Source: Theionarchaea archaeon
Lineage (GTDB): Archaea > Methanobacteriota_B > Thermococci > Methanofastidiosales > SZ-28-30
NCBI GenBank assembly: GCA_018992685.1
Contig: JACVGT010000007.1
Coordinates: 64,001 to 106,377, forward strand
DNA: 42,377 bases
Direction: 5' to 3'
Part shown: positions 32,539 through 40,750 of the stretch, in pieces
How positions within the stretch are numbered: position 1 is the first letter of the stretch
Layout: every line of letters begins with the position of its first letter
Notes under the pieces: generated by a model
Told to the model about the DNA's origin: nothing
Database searches by the model: none
What the model saw: only the letters and a program-made list of their open reading frames with translations
Made by a program: the position numbers and the translations under genes

Positions 32539-33437
32539 GTGAAAAGAAGAAGATGCGGGCAACAATCCCAGAAGAGGAATACATGTTCCCCGGTACTGTG
32601 GACTGCCAGGGATGTGGAGCTGCATATGCCATGCGGCTGGCTCTCAAAGCACTGGGACCCAAGACCATGGTGGTCATTCCCGCCTGTTGCTGGTCGATTA
32701 TTGCGGGACCGTTCCCCACATCAGCTCTGAAGATGCCAATTTATCATACGGCATTCGAGACAGCTGCAGCTGTAGCATCAGGTGTCAAGGCAGGTCTCAG
32801 CATCAGAGAAAAGGAAGCCACCGTCCTGGCCTGGGCGGGAGATGGAGGGACTTTTGATATTGGAGTGCAGTCTCTCTCTGCTGCCGCAGAACGTAATGAA
32901 GATTTTATCTACGTGTGCTATGACAATGAAGCGTACATGAATACGGGCATTCAACGGTCATCTGCAACCCCGTGGGGGGCATGGACTACCACAACGCCCA
33001 GGAAGCATCCCAAGGACAGACCCAAGAAGAACATGATGGAAATCATGGCTGCACACAGAATCCCATACGCGGCAAGTGCAACCGTGGGTCACCCAGAAGA
33101 TTTTGTGAGAAAGCTTAAAAAGGCCAGGGAGATTAGGGGGACACGGTTTTTCCACGTACTGGCTACCTGTCCGACAGGATGGAGAAGTCCACCTGAACTG
33201 ATGCTGGAGGTACCCCGGCTGGCAGTGGAGACCTGTGTATTCCCACTGTATGAGATTGACAACGGTGTCTACTCAATCAGTAAGAAGCCAAAAGAGAAAT
33301 TGCCTGTCACGGAATACCTCAAAGTGCAGGGACGATTCCGGCACCTGACAGATCAGCAAATCCAGTACATACAGGAACATGTGGATGAAACCTGGGAATT
33401 GCTCCTGAAGAAGGAGAAACTAGGAAGACTGTTCTAG
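32535..33437 (+). CDS. vorB: 2-ketoisovalerate ferredoxin oxidoreductase beta subunit
   Basis: A 300-residue TPP-binding subunit. CQGCGAAYAMRLALKALG, IPACCWSII and the TPP motif WAGDGGTFDIGVQSLSAAAERN with DNEAYMNTGIQRS are visible. Cys residues in CQGCG and CVFPLYE are expected ligands of the proximal 4Fe-4S cluster. The IPACCWSII/FPTSALKMPIYHTAFETAAAVASG pattern is of the VOR type, in contrast to GCLEVATTIYPYTAW of the second operon. ATG 32535 overlaps the alpha stop and has a GGGGTGA site; an in-frame start at 32520 is not needed. Ends eight bases before porG. Confidence 0.95.
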   Translation: MSEKKKMRATIPEEEYMFPGTVDCQGCGAAYAMRLALKALGPKTMVVIPACCWSIIAGPFPTSALKMPIYHTAFETAAAVASGVKAGLSIREKEATVLAWAGDGGTFDIGVQSLSAAAERNEDFIYVCYDNEAYMNTGIQRSSATPWGAWTTTTPRKHPKDRPKKNMMEIMAAHRIPYAASATVGHPEDFVRKLKKAREIRGTRFFHVLATCPTGWRSPPELMLEVPRLAVETCVFPLYEIDNGVYSISKKPKEKLPVTEYLKVQGRFRHLTDQQIQYIQEHVDETWELLLKKEKLGRLF

Positions 33438-33445
33438 GTGATACA

Positions 33446-34006
33446 ATGTTTGTAGAAGTAAGATGGCATGGACGAGGGGGTCAGGGCGTGGTAACTGCAT
33501 CGGAATTACTGGCAGGGGCCGCTCTGGCAGAAGGTAAATACCTGCAGGCCTTTCCTGAATTCGGGCCTGAACGAATGGGAGCTCCTATCAGGGCCTTTAC
33601 CCGGATATCTGATGGTCCCATTGAAATTCACTCTCATGTGTACACTCCTGATATCGTGGTGGTTCTGGACCCCACGCTACTGGAAAATCCCGCCATAACA
33701 GAAGGTCTCTCCGATGAAGGGAAATTAATCGCAAATTTCTCTGGTACCCCTGATGAGGTAAGGAAAATCACCAAATTCATGGGCAGAATTTACACAGTGG
33801 ATGCCACACGGATTGCCATGGAGACCATTGGCAGGCCCATTGCCAATACGTGCTGTGTTGGTGCACTGGTGAAAGTGACCAGTCTCGTGGGCCTTGAACA
33901 GGTTGAGAATCAAATCCGGCAGATGCTGGAATTCAAAATAGGAAAGAAAGGAGCTGACGCCAATGTTGAGGCTTTGCGACGCGCATATGACGAGGTGAGA
34001 TCATGA
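33446..34006 (+). CDS. porG: Pyruvate ferredoxin oxidoreductase gamma subunit
   Basis: A 186-residue gamma subunit, MFVEVRWHGRGGQGVVTASELLAG, then [29 protein letters not shown] and a long C-terminal helix. FGPERMGAP is the POR/VOR type. It starts eight bases after vorB with a GGTGAT site, so the two operons may be one transcript of eight genes. ATGA overlap with the delta gene at 34003-34006. Related to but clearly different from vorG. Confidence 0.94.
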   Translation: MFVEVRWHGRGGQGVVTASELLAGAALAEGKYLQAFPEFGPERMGAPIRAFTRISDGPIEIHSHVYTPDIVVVLDPTLLENPAITEGLSDEGKLIANFSGTPDEVRKITKFMGRIYTVDATRIAMETIGRPIANTCCVGALVKVTSLVGLEQVENQIRQMLEFKIGKKGADANVEALRRAYDEVRS

Positions 34007-34287
34007 AAGAGAAAGGATGGAAAGAATGCCTGTGGGGGGGACTGATTGTAGACGCAGGGAACTCTGTCCTGTACAAGACAGGAGACTGGAGATCTCAGAG
34101 ACCAATCAGAGACGAGCAGAAGTGTACTGACTGCCTGCAGTGCTGGATCATGTGCCCGGACGCAGCCATCAAGGTAAAAGATGGAAAGATAGTCGGAATT
34201 GACTATGACTACTGCAAGGGCTGCGGGATCTGCTGCAAGGTATGTCCCTTTGATGCTATTGAAATGAAGGAGGAGGGAGAAAAATGA
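34003..34287 (+). CDS. porD: Pyruvate ferredoxin oxidoreductase delta subunit (ferredoxin)
   Basis: A 94-residue 2[4Fe-4S] ferredoxin: CTDCLQCWIMCPDAAIK (41-57) and CKGCGICCKVCPFDAIE (71-87). The N-terminal part contains TGDWRSQRP, as in vorD. It has ATGA overlaps with both neighbours (34003-34006 and 34284-34287). It passes electrons from porAB to soluble ferredoxin. Confidence 0.96.
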   Translation: MKEKGWKECLWGGLIVDAGNSVLYKTGDWRSQRPIRDEQKCTDCLQCWIMCPDAAIKVKDGKIVGIDYDYCKGCGICCKVCPFDAIEMKEEGEK

Positions 34288-35450
34288 TTCACGCATTCTC
34301 TGGCAACGCAGCAGTGGCCTATGCCATGAAACAGATCAACCCTGATGTCGTGGCAGTCTACCCCATAACTCCCCAGACTGTGGCCATGGAACGGTTTGCT
34401 GACTTTGTGGCTGATGGAGACGTAGATACAGAACTCATTATGGCAGATTCTGAACACTCTGCCATGTCGTGCTGCATTGGGGCTTCTCTGGCAGGTGGGC
34501 GAGTCATGACCTCCACAGCGTCAGCAGGACTGGCCTTAATGTGGGAAGTCCTGTTTGTGGCGGCCTCCAACAGGTGTCCCATCATCATGAATGTAATGAA
34601 CAGGGCACTTTCTGCCCCCATTAATATTCACTGTGATCATTCGGATGCCATGGGAGCAAGGGACTCCTCATGGATTCAGATTCACGCGGAGAATGTGCAG
34701 GAAGCGTATGATAATATCATACAGGCAGTCAGAATCGCAGAACATGAAAATGTCAGGCTGCCCGTCATGACCAACATGGATGGGTTCACCTTGTCTCATG
34801 CTACAGAGCGTATGGAAACGCTGGAAGATCAACAGGTCCAGAAATTCATTAGCGAGTTCAAAGCAATTTACCCTCTTCTGGATGTGGACAACCCAGTAAC
34901 GTATGGACCTCTGGATCTGTACGATTACTACTTCGAACACAAGAGGCAACAGGTAGAAGCTATGGAATTGGCCTACGACGTGATCAAGAAAGTAGGGCAG
35001 GAATATGGAAAAATGACCGGACGGTCCTTTGACATGTTGCACCCCTTTGAGATGGAGGATGCAGAAGTAGCTGTAGTGGTCCTGGGATCCACGTCAGGAA
35101 CTGCCCGAGTTGCTGTGAGAGCTATGCGCCAGAAGGGTATAAAGGTGGGATTGGTGAAGCTGCGCGTATTCAGACCGTTTCCCAAGGATGAATTGAGAGA
35201 GATGCTCAAGGGAATGAAGGCAGTGGCAGTGATGGATCGGTCCGACAGCTTTGGCGCTTTTGGAGGTCCTGTCTTCAGTGAAGTGAGGAGTGCATTGCTG
35301 GGTGAAGACGTCGAAGTAGTCAACTACATTTACGGACTGGGTGGACGAGACATCAGACAGGATCAGATCGAGCAGGTCATCACTGACATGAGCACTGTGG
35401 CCAAGACAGGCAAAGTGAAATCGTTTGTTACCTATCTCGGGGTGAGATAA
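34284..35450 (+). CDS. porA: Pyruvate ferredoxin oxidoreductase alpha subunit
   Basis: A 388-residue alpha subunit. YPITPQTVAMERFADFV, DSEHSAMSCCIGASLAGGR, SAGLALMWEVLFVAASNRCP and VMNRALSAPINIHCDHSDAMGARDSSW-type segments match POR alpha chains, as do FTLSHATE and LRVFRPFPKDEL. With beta it converts pyruvate and CoA to acetyl-CoA and CO2, reducing ferredoxin, or runs in reverse. It starts by ATGA overlap with porD and ends directly before the porB ATG with no gap. Confidence 0.95.
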   Translation: MIHAFSGNAAVAYAMKQINPDVVAVYPITPQTVAMERFADFVADGDVDTELIMADSEHSAMSCCIGASLAGGRVMTSTASAGLALMWEVLFVAASNRCPIIMNVMNRALSAPINIHCDHSDAMGARDSSWIQIHAENVQEAYDNIIQAVRIAEHENVRLPVMTNMDGFTLSHATERMETLEDQQVQKFISEFKAIYPLLDVDNPVTYGPLDLYDYYFEHKRQQVEAMELAYDVIKKVGQEYGKMTGRSFDMLHPFEMEDAEVAVVVLGSTSGTARVAVRAMRQKGIKVGLVKLRVFRPFPKDELREMLKGMKAVAVMDRSDSFGAFGGPVFSEVRSALLGEDVEVVNYIYGLGGRDIRQDQIEQVITDMSTVAKTGKVKSFVTYLGVR

Positions 35451-36392
35451 ATGGTTAGTCTGAAGAAATTATCGGAAAAGGAAGAGTTGCTGGCACCTGG
35501 GCACCGGTTGTGCGCAGGATGTGGTGCTTCAATCATTGTCAGGCAGGTGCTCCTGGCTGCTGAAACCCCCGTGGTTATTGCCAATGCCACAGGATGCCTG
35601 GAAGTTGCCACCACCATCTACCCTTACACTGCATGGAGAGTCCCCTGGGTCCATTCTGCATTCGAGAATGCAGCAGCCACCATAGCGGGTGTCGAAACCA
35701 TGTACCAGCTGAAGAAACGGAAGGGCGAGATTACCAGGGATATCAAGTTTCTGGCCTTCGGAGGGGATGGTGGTACCTACGATATCGGGATACAGGCATT
35801 ATCTGGAGCACTGGAGCGAGGTCATGATATTCTGTATATCTGCTACAATAATGGGGCCTACATGAACACGGGTATCCAGAGGTCATCGGCTACACCAAAA
35901 GGAGCTTCCACAACCACCAGCCCGGCAGGGAGGGTAATCCCCGGAAAGAAGCGGTTCCCCAAGGATCTGACTGCAATTGTGGCGGCCCACAACATCCCGT
36001 ACTGCGGACAGACGTCACCGTCATTTTACAATGACCTCACTGGCAAGGTACAGAAGGCCCTGAGCACTGAGGGTCCCACCTTCCTCAACATCATCTCTCC
36101 ATGTCCTCGAGGATGGAGGCACGAGACAGACGAATCCATTGCCATGGCAGAGGAGGCTGTTACCAGCTGTTTCTGGCCCTTGTATGAGGTGGAGAATGGA
36201 GCGTGGAGACTTACCGGATACTCAAAGCAGATTGCAGAGGGGAAGAAGGAGAAAACCTCTGTTATCGACTGGATGAAAAAGCAGGGACGGTTCAGACACC
36301 TGTTCACCGAAACGAGGAAATCATTCCTGGAATCCATACAGGAAGAAGTGGACAGAGAATGGGAGAATCTCAAGAAACGGTGCGGGTACTAG
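35451..36392 (+). CDS. porB: Pyruvate ferredoxin oxidoreductase beta subunit
   Basis: A 313-residue TPP-binding subunit. RLCAGCGASIIVRQVL, NATGCLEVATTIYPYTAW (the POR signature), FGGDGGTYDIGIQALSGALERG and NNGAYMNTGIQRSSATPKGA are present, with the late Cys in SCFWPLYEVENG as a further cluster ligand. The start follows the porA stop immediately. It is the last gene of the vor-por block; a structured, gene-free stretch with a likely terminator follows. Confidence 0.96.
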   Translation: MVSLKKLSEKEELLAPGHRLCAGCGASIIVRQVLLAAETPVVIANATGCLEVATTIYPYTAWRVPWVHSAFENAAATIAGVETMYQLKKRKGEITRDIKFLAFGGDGGTYDIGIQALSGALERGHDILYICYNNGAYMNTGIQRSSATPKGASTTTSPAGRVIPGKKRFPKDLTAIVAAHNIPYCGQTSPSFYNDLTGKVQKALSTEGPTFLNIISPCPRGWRHETDESIAMAEEAVTSCFWPLYEVENGAWRLTGYSKQIAEGKKEKTSVIDWMKKQGRFRHLFTETRKSFLESIQEEVDREWENLKKRCGY

Positions 36393-36497
36393 CCCTTTTT
36401 CATGTGACATAGATTGTGGGAAGTGCAGAATACTTTTCCTGTGCTCTCGCACAATCTATAAGAAGCACAGAGTTGAGAGTGGGATATCTCCACCGGA

Positions 36498-36551
36498 AGC
36501 CAGCTCATATGAGCTGGCTAAACACGCTCTTTGTCTTTCCTCCCTTTTTTT
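36498..36551 (+). terminator. Perfect palindrome plus T-rich run, likely por terminator
   Basis: AGCCAGCTCAT (36498-36508) is followed at once by its reverse complement, giving a perfect 22-base palindrome; a pyrimidine- and T-rich stretch follows to 36551. As RNA it would fold into one hairpin of up to nine pairs. It could instead be a DNA site for a dimeric protein. Confidence 0.55.
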
Positions 36552-36724
36552 ATGTGGTTGAATGAACATTCAAAGAGAATCAAATCAGTCTAGAACAATT
36601 AAAATCAGCTCTTGTTGATCTTTTCAATGTTAAAGCTTCTTTTATTCCATGAAATACCTCTAATTAAGATGAAACACTGTAGATATCTTTTTTTTTCGTG
36701 GTTATAAAATTCTGTCATGAAATT

Positions 36725-36735
36725 CTTTATATATC
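36725..36735 (+). promoter_or_regulatory. TATA box upstream of the PflA-like gene
   Basis: CTTTATATATC is near consensus. Start near 36757 would give a leader of about 138 bases with an eight-T run at 36780-36787, unusually long for this window. Confidence 0.6.
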
Positions 36736-36894
36736 AAGTCGGGTAGGATGACATACTCATCTTTCATCTTCCCTTCTTCTTTTTTTTAGAATGTTCAAAT
36801 TCACGAGTGGTCTGACTTTTGTATCTAGAATTGCAGCATCAATCAGAATCAGAACTCAACTCAGCATAACCTATTTCTGGCGTGAATACAAATC

Positions 36895-37920
36895 ATGATG
36901 ATGACCACCTGCACTCTCTGTGGAAAAGACTCAGTACTGTCTGGCGTGCTCCCTGTGTGTCTGACCTGCATCAGGACACATCCTGGAAAGGCTCTCCCCC
37001 TGGCGGAGGCAGTCCACAGAAAAGTCAAGAAGAACTATGGCATGCCGGAAAAACCCCCAGACCAAGGGGCACCATGCGGATTCTGCGTCAATGGCTGCCG
37101 AATTGGAGAAGGACACTCTGGATACTGCGGAATGCGATGGAACAGCCATGGCTCAATAGTCCCTCGATCTGGATCAGAAGATACCGCTTTTGTGGAATGT
37201 TACTACGATCCCCTTCCAACCAATTGTGTATCAATGCACTATTGCGGAGAAAGACACGCCATATCAGGCAAGAATCTGGCTGTATTCTATGGAGGCTGCA
37301 CCTATAACTGCCTGTTCTGCCAGAACTGGCACCACAGGATGGTCTCTCATACCATGAGTGTGCAAGAACTGTCTTCTCGAGTCGATGATGAGACAGCATG
37401 TATTTGTTTCTTTGGTGGTGACCCCACTCCTCAGATCCTGCACGCACTCAATGTGGCCAGGAACGTTGACGTGCGTGTCTGCTGGGAAACAAATGGTGCC
37501 TTCTCACGGAGTCTCGCCAGGAGAGTGGGCAAGACAGCCTTTTCTTCTGGAGGCACCGTAAAATTTGACGTGAAAGCCTATTCAGACTCCCTCCACCACG
37601 TCCTGTGTGGGACCTCAAACAGACATACACTGTCCAACTTCAAGTATATTCATGAACGATTTCCCAGGAAAGAGCCTCCCATCCTGGTGGCATCCACCTT
37701 ACTGGTACCCGGCTACATTGATGAGAAAGAAGTAGCTGACATTGCTCAGTTCATTGCAGCGCTTGACCCTGATATACCCTATTCTCTCCTGGCATTCCAC
37801 CCTGATTTCAGATTCTCAGACCTTCCGTGCACATCCCGGGAACTGGCACTAGCATGCCTGGAAGCAGCGCGTGAACACCTTTGCAGAGTGAATTTAGGCA
37901 ACGCCTGGCTACTTACGTGA
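36895..37920 (+). CDS. PflA-like radical SAM protein with N-terminal Cys-rich region
   Basis: A 341-residue radical SAM protein of the COG1180 (pyruvate-formate-lyase-activating-like) group. The cluster motif is GGCTYNCLFCQNWHHR (CX3CX2C, near 135-148), followed by CICFFGGDPTPQ, VCWETNGAFS, VKFDVKAY and LVPGYIDEKEVADIAQFI, typical of the barrel. The first 90 residues hold two extra Cys clusters: CTLCGKDS with CLTC (zinc-ribbon-like), and CGFCVNGCRIGEGHSGYCGMR. Three consecutive ATG codons mark the start (36895, 36898, 36901). Target unknown; no pyruvate-formate lyase is nearby, so AMMECR1/MEMO-type or other roles are possible. Confidence 0.85.
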   Translation: MMMTTCTLCGKDSVLSGVLPVCLTCIRTHPGKALPLAEAVHRKVKKNYGMPEKPPDQGAPCGFCVNGCRIGEGHSGYCGMRWNSHGSIVPRSGSEDTAFVECYYDPLPTNCVSMHYCGERHAISGKNLAVFYGGCTYNCLFCQNWHHRMVSHTMSVQELSSRVDDETACICFFGGDPTPQILHALNVARNVDVRVCWETNGAFSRSLARRVGKTAFSSGGTVKFDVKAYSDSLHHVLCGTSNRHTLSNFKYIHERFPRKEPPILVASTLLVPGYIDEKEVADIAQFIAALDPDIPYSLLAFHPDFRFSDLPCTSRELALACLEAAREHLCRVNLGNAWLLT

Positions 37921-37999
37921 GTCTTGTCGATTCCAGTCTTCCTGATAAATTCTTTCAAGGAATGTACCTGTTATGTCGTATCCGGAGATTTCAGAGCAA

Positions 38000-38010
38000 A
38001 CCTTTAAAAA
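38000..38010 (+). promoter_or_regulatory. TATA box of the DUF401 gene
   Basis: ACCTTTAAAAA, 19-29 bases before the ATG at 38029; leaderless mRNA expected. Confidence 0.65.
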
Positions 38011-38028
38011 CGTTGATCTTCTGGCAGC

Positions 38029-39222
38029 ATGATGATTGCCATTCTTGGTATTCCTCTAGCTTTTGCCACCATTCTGCTCCTTGTGAGAAAAAAGGTCAGT
38101 TACGGTCTTGCTATCGTAGTGGGGAGCCTGATTATCGGTGTGTTCTCAGGATTCACTGTGAGGGAATTTGTAGACTGTGCAGTTGAGACTGTTAGGGACG
38201 AACAGACACTCACACTGACTGCAGTCATTACTCTTATTGGCATCATGGGTTACTGCTTTAAGCAGACTGGCCAGATTGATAATACCATCAGCGAACTACG
38301 GGGAATTTCAGGCGAAAAAACAATTCTAGCTGCCATACCTGCTGCATTTGGCATGCTTCCCATCCCCGGAGGTGCTCTCATGTCAGCGCCAGTCATAGAG
38401 CCAGAGGCTGACAGACTGCAGCTGACTCCGGAGCACAAGACCTACCTGAATCTATGGTTTCGCCACGCACTGCTCATCATTTTTCCTCTCAGCGCAACAA
38501 TTATCCTGCCTGCCAGTCTGGCGGGGATAAGCGTTTTCACCATGGTTGCACTGCTTTTGCCTCTCTTTTTGGTGGCTGTGGCTACAGGGTATGTGATGGG
38601 ATTGAGATCGATTAAGAAACGTGAAGGTCAGCATGGAACAGGAAGTATCATGCGCGTACTCTATGGGCTGTCTCCCATATTGCTGGTGATTGCACTGAAT
38701 GCAGTGGGAGTCCCACTGGTGGTGGGCTTGATTCTGGGGCTGGTCCTGTTGCTCTTTGAGAGTAATCTGACAGTCACGCAGTCACTTCATACCGTAGTAC
38801 GAGGGATTTCAGTCAACATGGCAATAGCCATGGTGGGGATCATGTTTTTCCGCCAGGTGGTTACTGCGTCTCCCGTGGTTGCGGAAGTCATGGGTCTTTT
38901 AGAAGGGAGTCCTGCAGCACTGCTGATCGTTGGCCTTCCTTTGGTGGTCAGTCTGTTCATGGGACTTGCTCTTCTGTCTATTGGAGTATGTTTTCCCTTG
39001 CTGGAGTCACTATCTCCGTTTTCTCCTCCTGTTTTTGCCACTATTCTGTATACCTCTGCATTCGCTGGGTACCTGGCAAGTCCCCTGCACTTGTGCCTGA
39101 TTCTGACAAAAGAGTACTTTCATTCATCATTATTTGGAGTTTACAGGCGTTTCCTACCTTCAATTGGCATCCTTATACTCTATAATATCTGCTTTACACT
39201 GTTTTTCTTGTGGCGACTGTAG
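38029..39222 (+). CDS. DUF401-family permease-like membrane protein
   Basis: A 397-residue protein with about ten to twelve membrane helices, of the archaeal/bacterial DUF401 (COG1906) family, distantly like gluconate/citrate-type permeases. The family signature FGMLPIPGGALMSAPVIEPEAD (about 104-124) is clear, with a later LSIGVCFPLLESLSPF segment in the second half. Substrate unknown. The first two codons are both ATG, so 38032 is equally possible. Own promoter; not coupled to the radical SAM gene 108 bases upstream. Confidence 0.88.
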   Translation: MMIAILGIPLAFATILLLVRKKVSYGLAIVVGSLIIGVFSGFTVREFVDCAVETVRDEQTLTLTAVITLIGIMGYCFKQTGQIDNTISELRGISGEKTILAAIPAAFGMLPIPGGALMSAPVIEPEADRLQLTPEHKTYLNLWFRHALLIIFPLSATIILPASLAGISVFTMVALLLPLFLVAVATGYVMGLRSIKKREGQHGTGSIMRVLYGLSPILLVIALNAVGVPLVVGLILGLVLLLFESNLTVTQSLHTVVRGISVNMAIAMVGIMFFRQVVTASPVVAEVMGLLEGSPAALLIVGLPLVVSLFMGLALLSIGVCFPLLESLSPFSPPVFATILYTSAFAGYLASPLHLCLILTKEYFHSSLFGVYRRFLPSIGILILYNICFTLFFLWRL

Positions 39223-39314
39223 ATTGTAGAATTAGGGATTATCTGGCAAAAGAAGTTCTGCCCTTCAGCTAATCTTTACGGAAAAGAACAGATATTCAAC
39301 CCCTCGATCTAAGT

Positions 39315-39839
39315 CTAGAGCTCTTCCAGCTCTTTTTTAAGTGATTGGTACTCCTCCTTTGAGATTTCGCCTCTGGCCAGTCTCACTTTCAAAATCCTGA
39401 AAGGATCGTCCACAGCGGGTTTCTCGACAAGGGGAAGACCTGCCCTGGTCCTTGTGATCTGTTCCTCGATTGTCCTGAAAATTTGAGATGCACTCTTATT
39501 GGGAATTCCCCTCAGTACACAGTCCTCTGACATGAATCTCATCTCGATGTGAATGCTTGAATTTATGATTCCCTTCTCTATTCTGGTATTGGCCATGTCG
39601 CTGTACCGGTAGTCTGTAATATTTCTACGGAGCCCAAGGGTGGTGGGTCTCCTCACCACGATTCTGTGAGTGGTTACAAAGATTGAATCAGGGGTTAGAG
39701 CCTGTTCTAACCTGGCCTGCCTCACTGCATGAAGAACGTGCTCTCCCGGAATCAGGACGTCTTTGATGTCTCTTGGGACTTCAATCTCAAGGCCGGTGAA
39801 GATTCCCCCAGTGACAGACCCTTTCTGTTCTTCATTCAT
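39315..39839 (-). CDS. PH-domain protein with C-terminal SHOCT motif
   Basis: A 174-residue soluble protein. Residues about 20-130 form a bacterial-type PH domain (IPGEHVLHAVRQARLEQALTP, then DSIFVTTHRIVVRRPTTLGL, YRYSDMANTRIEKGI and VLRGIPNKSASQIFRTIEEQI), and 140-174 a SHOCT motif (DPFRILKVRLARGEISKEEYQSLKKELEEL is the region), a short helical module frequently found at the ends of bacterial and archaeal proteins. The function is unknown; PH domains of this type often sit in membrane or stress complexes. TATA at 39861-39871, leaderless start. Confidence 0.85.
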   Translation of the reverse strand: MNEEQKGSVTGGIFTGLEIEVPRDIKDVLIPGEHVLHAVRQARLEQALTPDSIFVTTHRIVVRRPTTLGLRRNITDYRYSDMANTRIEKGIINSSIHIEMRFMSEDCVLRGIPNKSASQIFRTIEEQITRTRAGLPLVEKPAVDDPFRILKVRLARGEISKEEYQSLKKELEEL

Positions 39840-39860
39840 TGTGATGACCTTGAGTCAATC

Positions 39861-39871
39861 CATATAAATGT
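39861..39871 (-). promoter_or_regulatory. TATA box of the PH-SHOCT gene
   Basis: Minus-strand ACATTTATATG, near consensus, 22-32 bases before the ATG at 39839. Confidence 0.7.
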
Positions 39872-40044
39872 TGGTTCGGATTTGAAAGAGGTTGATGATG
39901 CTTTTTATATCAAATCTCTGGAATGAATTACTTGCAGGTATTTCAAAGCCACACAAATCTCTTTCAGTTGGAAGAAGACGTCGATCAGTAAGATTTTTGA
40001 AATGGAATGGTTCTTACTCATGCAGCTGGGCCGTCTGTCTCCCA

Positions 40045-40620
40045 TTACCCTAGTTTCTTTAGAGAGCTACACCCGAAGGAAGCGTCAGGACCACATCCCA
40101 CCACAAATCCCAGGCCCAGAATCCAGGCTGCTGCATCATCCAATCTATCGATCTCGTACTCCACGACCCCCGTGTACGAATGAAATACTCTCTTGTCACT
40201 GCGGCTCGATCTCCTTTCCAGTTTATGGTAATGTTTCTCGCACCTGAGAATCCTTCCCTTGCCCTTTGCATCTGGGATTATATGCCCGCTCCCATATTCA
40301 TTAACGAGCCTGATAACTCTGTTTCTGATCAGAGAGAGAAGTCGCTCAAAAGAAGGGGGAAACTCATTGCCTGTGAAGGGTGTTCTGAACCCAACTGCAA
40401 TTCTCTTGTCAGTAATCCTCTCTGTGTCGTGGATGTCCTTCAGCAAGAGATTTCTCAAAAAAATTGTCTCTCCGTCATATATATTCTTGCCCGTAAATCC
40501 ACATTCAATACTCCTGACATGGAACCTGTTCAATCCTTCGTACCTGGGAGCGTGCAACCCCCTTTTTCCTAAAAGATTCATTCCAAGTATGACATGGGGA
40601 GCCTGAACGAATGGCTTTTC
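40045..40620 (-). pseudogene. 5'-truncated Cas6-like RAMP endoribonuclease
   Basis: From the ATG at 40581 the frame encodes 178 residues that match the C-terminal two thirds of Cas6-family (RAMP) pre-crRNA nucleases: LLGKRGLHAPRYEGLNRFHV, then FRTPFTGNEFPPSFERLL, LVNEYGSG, LERRSSRSDKRVFHSYTGVVEYEI and the Gly-rich loop GLGFVVGCGPDASFGCSSL near the end. Coding-like sequence (EKPFVQAPHVILG) continues upstream of the ATG to an in-frame TAA at 40621-40623, with no start codon between, so the N-terminal RAMP half is missing. No CRISPR repeats or other cas genes are visible. Family call is from motif pattern, not a search. Confidence 0.6.
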
Positions 40621-40750
40621 TTAAGCAAGAACTCAGGAAAACAGTGAACAATATGAAAGATCAATACAGTGAGTTGTTATTGTGTGCAGGCGTGGTGGAT
40701 AAGAAATACAACTGTACAGTCCTAGAATGAGCTGCTATGCATAGAATATT

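Larger units (their letters stand above)
36393..36894. other. Structured gene-free stretch after porB
   Basis: About 500 bases without a coding frame. Features: an inverted repeat of ten bases (36409-36418 with 36450-36459), a competing hairpin TGTGC-TCTC-GCACA (36440-36453), a perfect 22-base palindrome (36498-36519), a T-rich run (36530-36551), a 7-bp inverted repeat TTGAATG-AA-CATTCAA (36558-36573) and two TATA-like boxes (36701-36712, 36725-36735). It may hold the por terminator, a small RNA and the promoter of the next gene. Confidence 0.6.

Noticed and set aside
39890..40044. Possible CRISPR leader or repeats near the Cas6-like gene
   Set aside because: No unit of 24 or more bases recurs in this region or on either side of it.
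40180..40606. Two plus-strand frames of 115-130 codons opposite the Cas6-like gene
   Set aside because: The minus-strand frame carries recognisable RAMP motifs; the plus frames do not.
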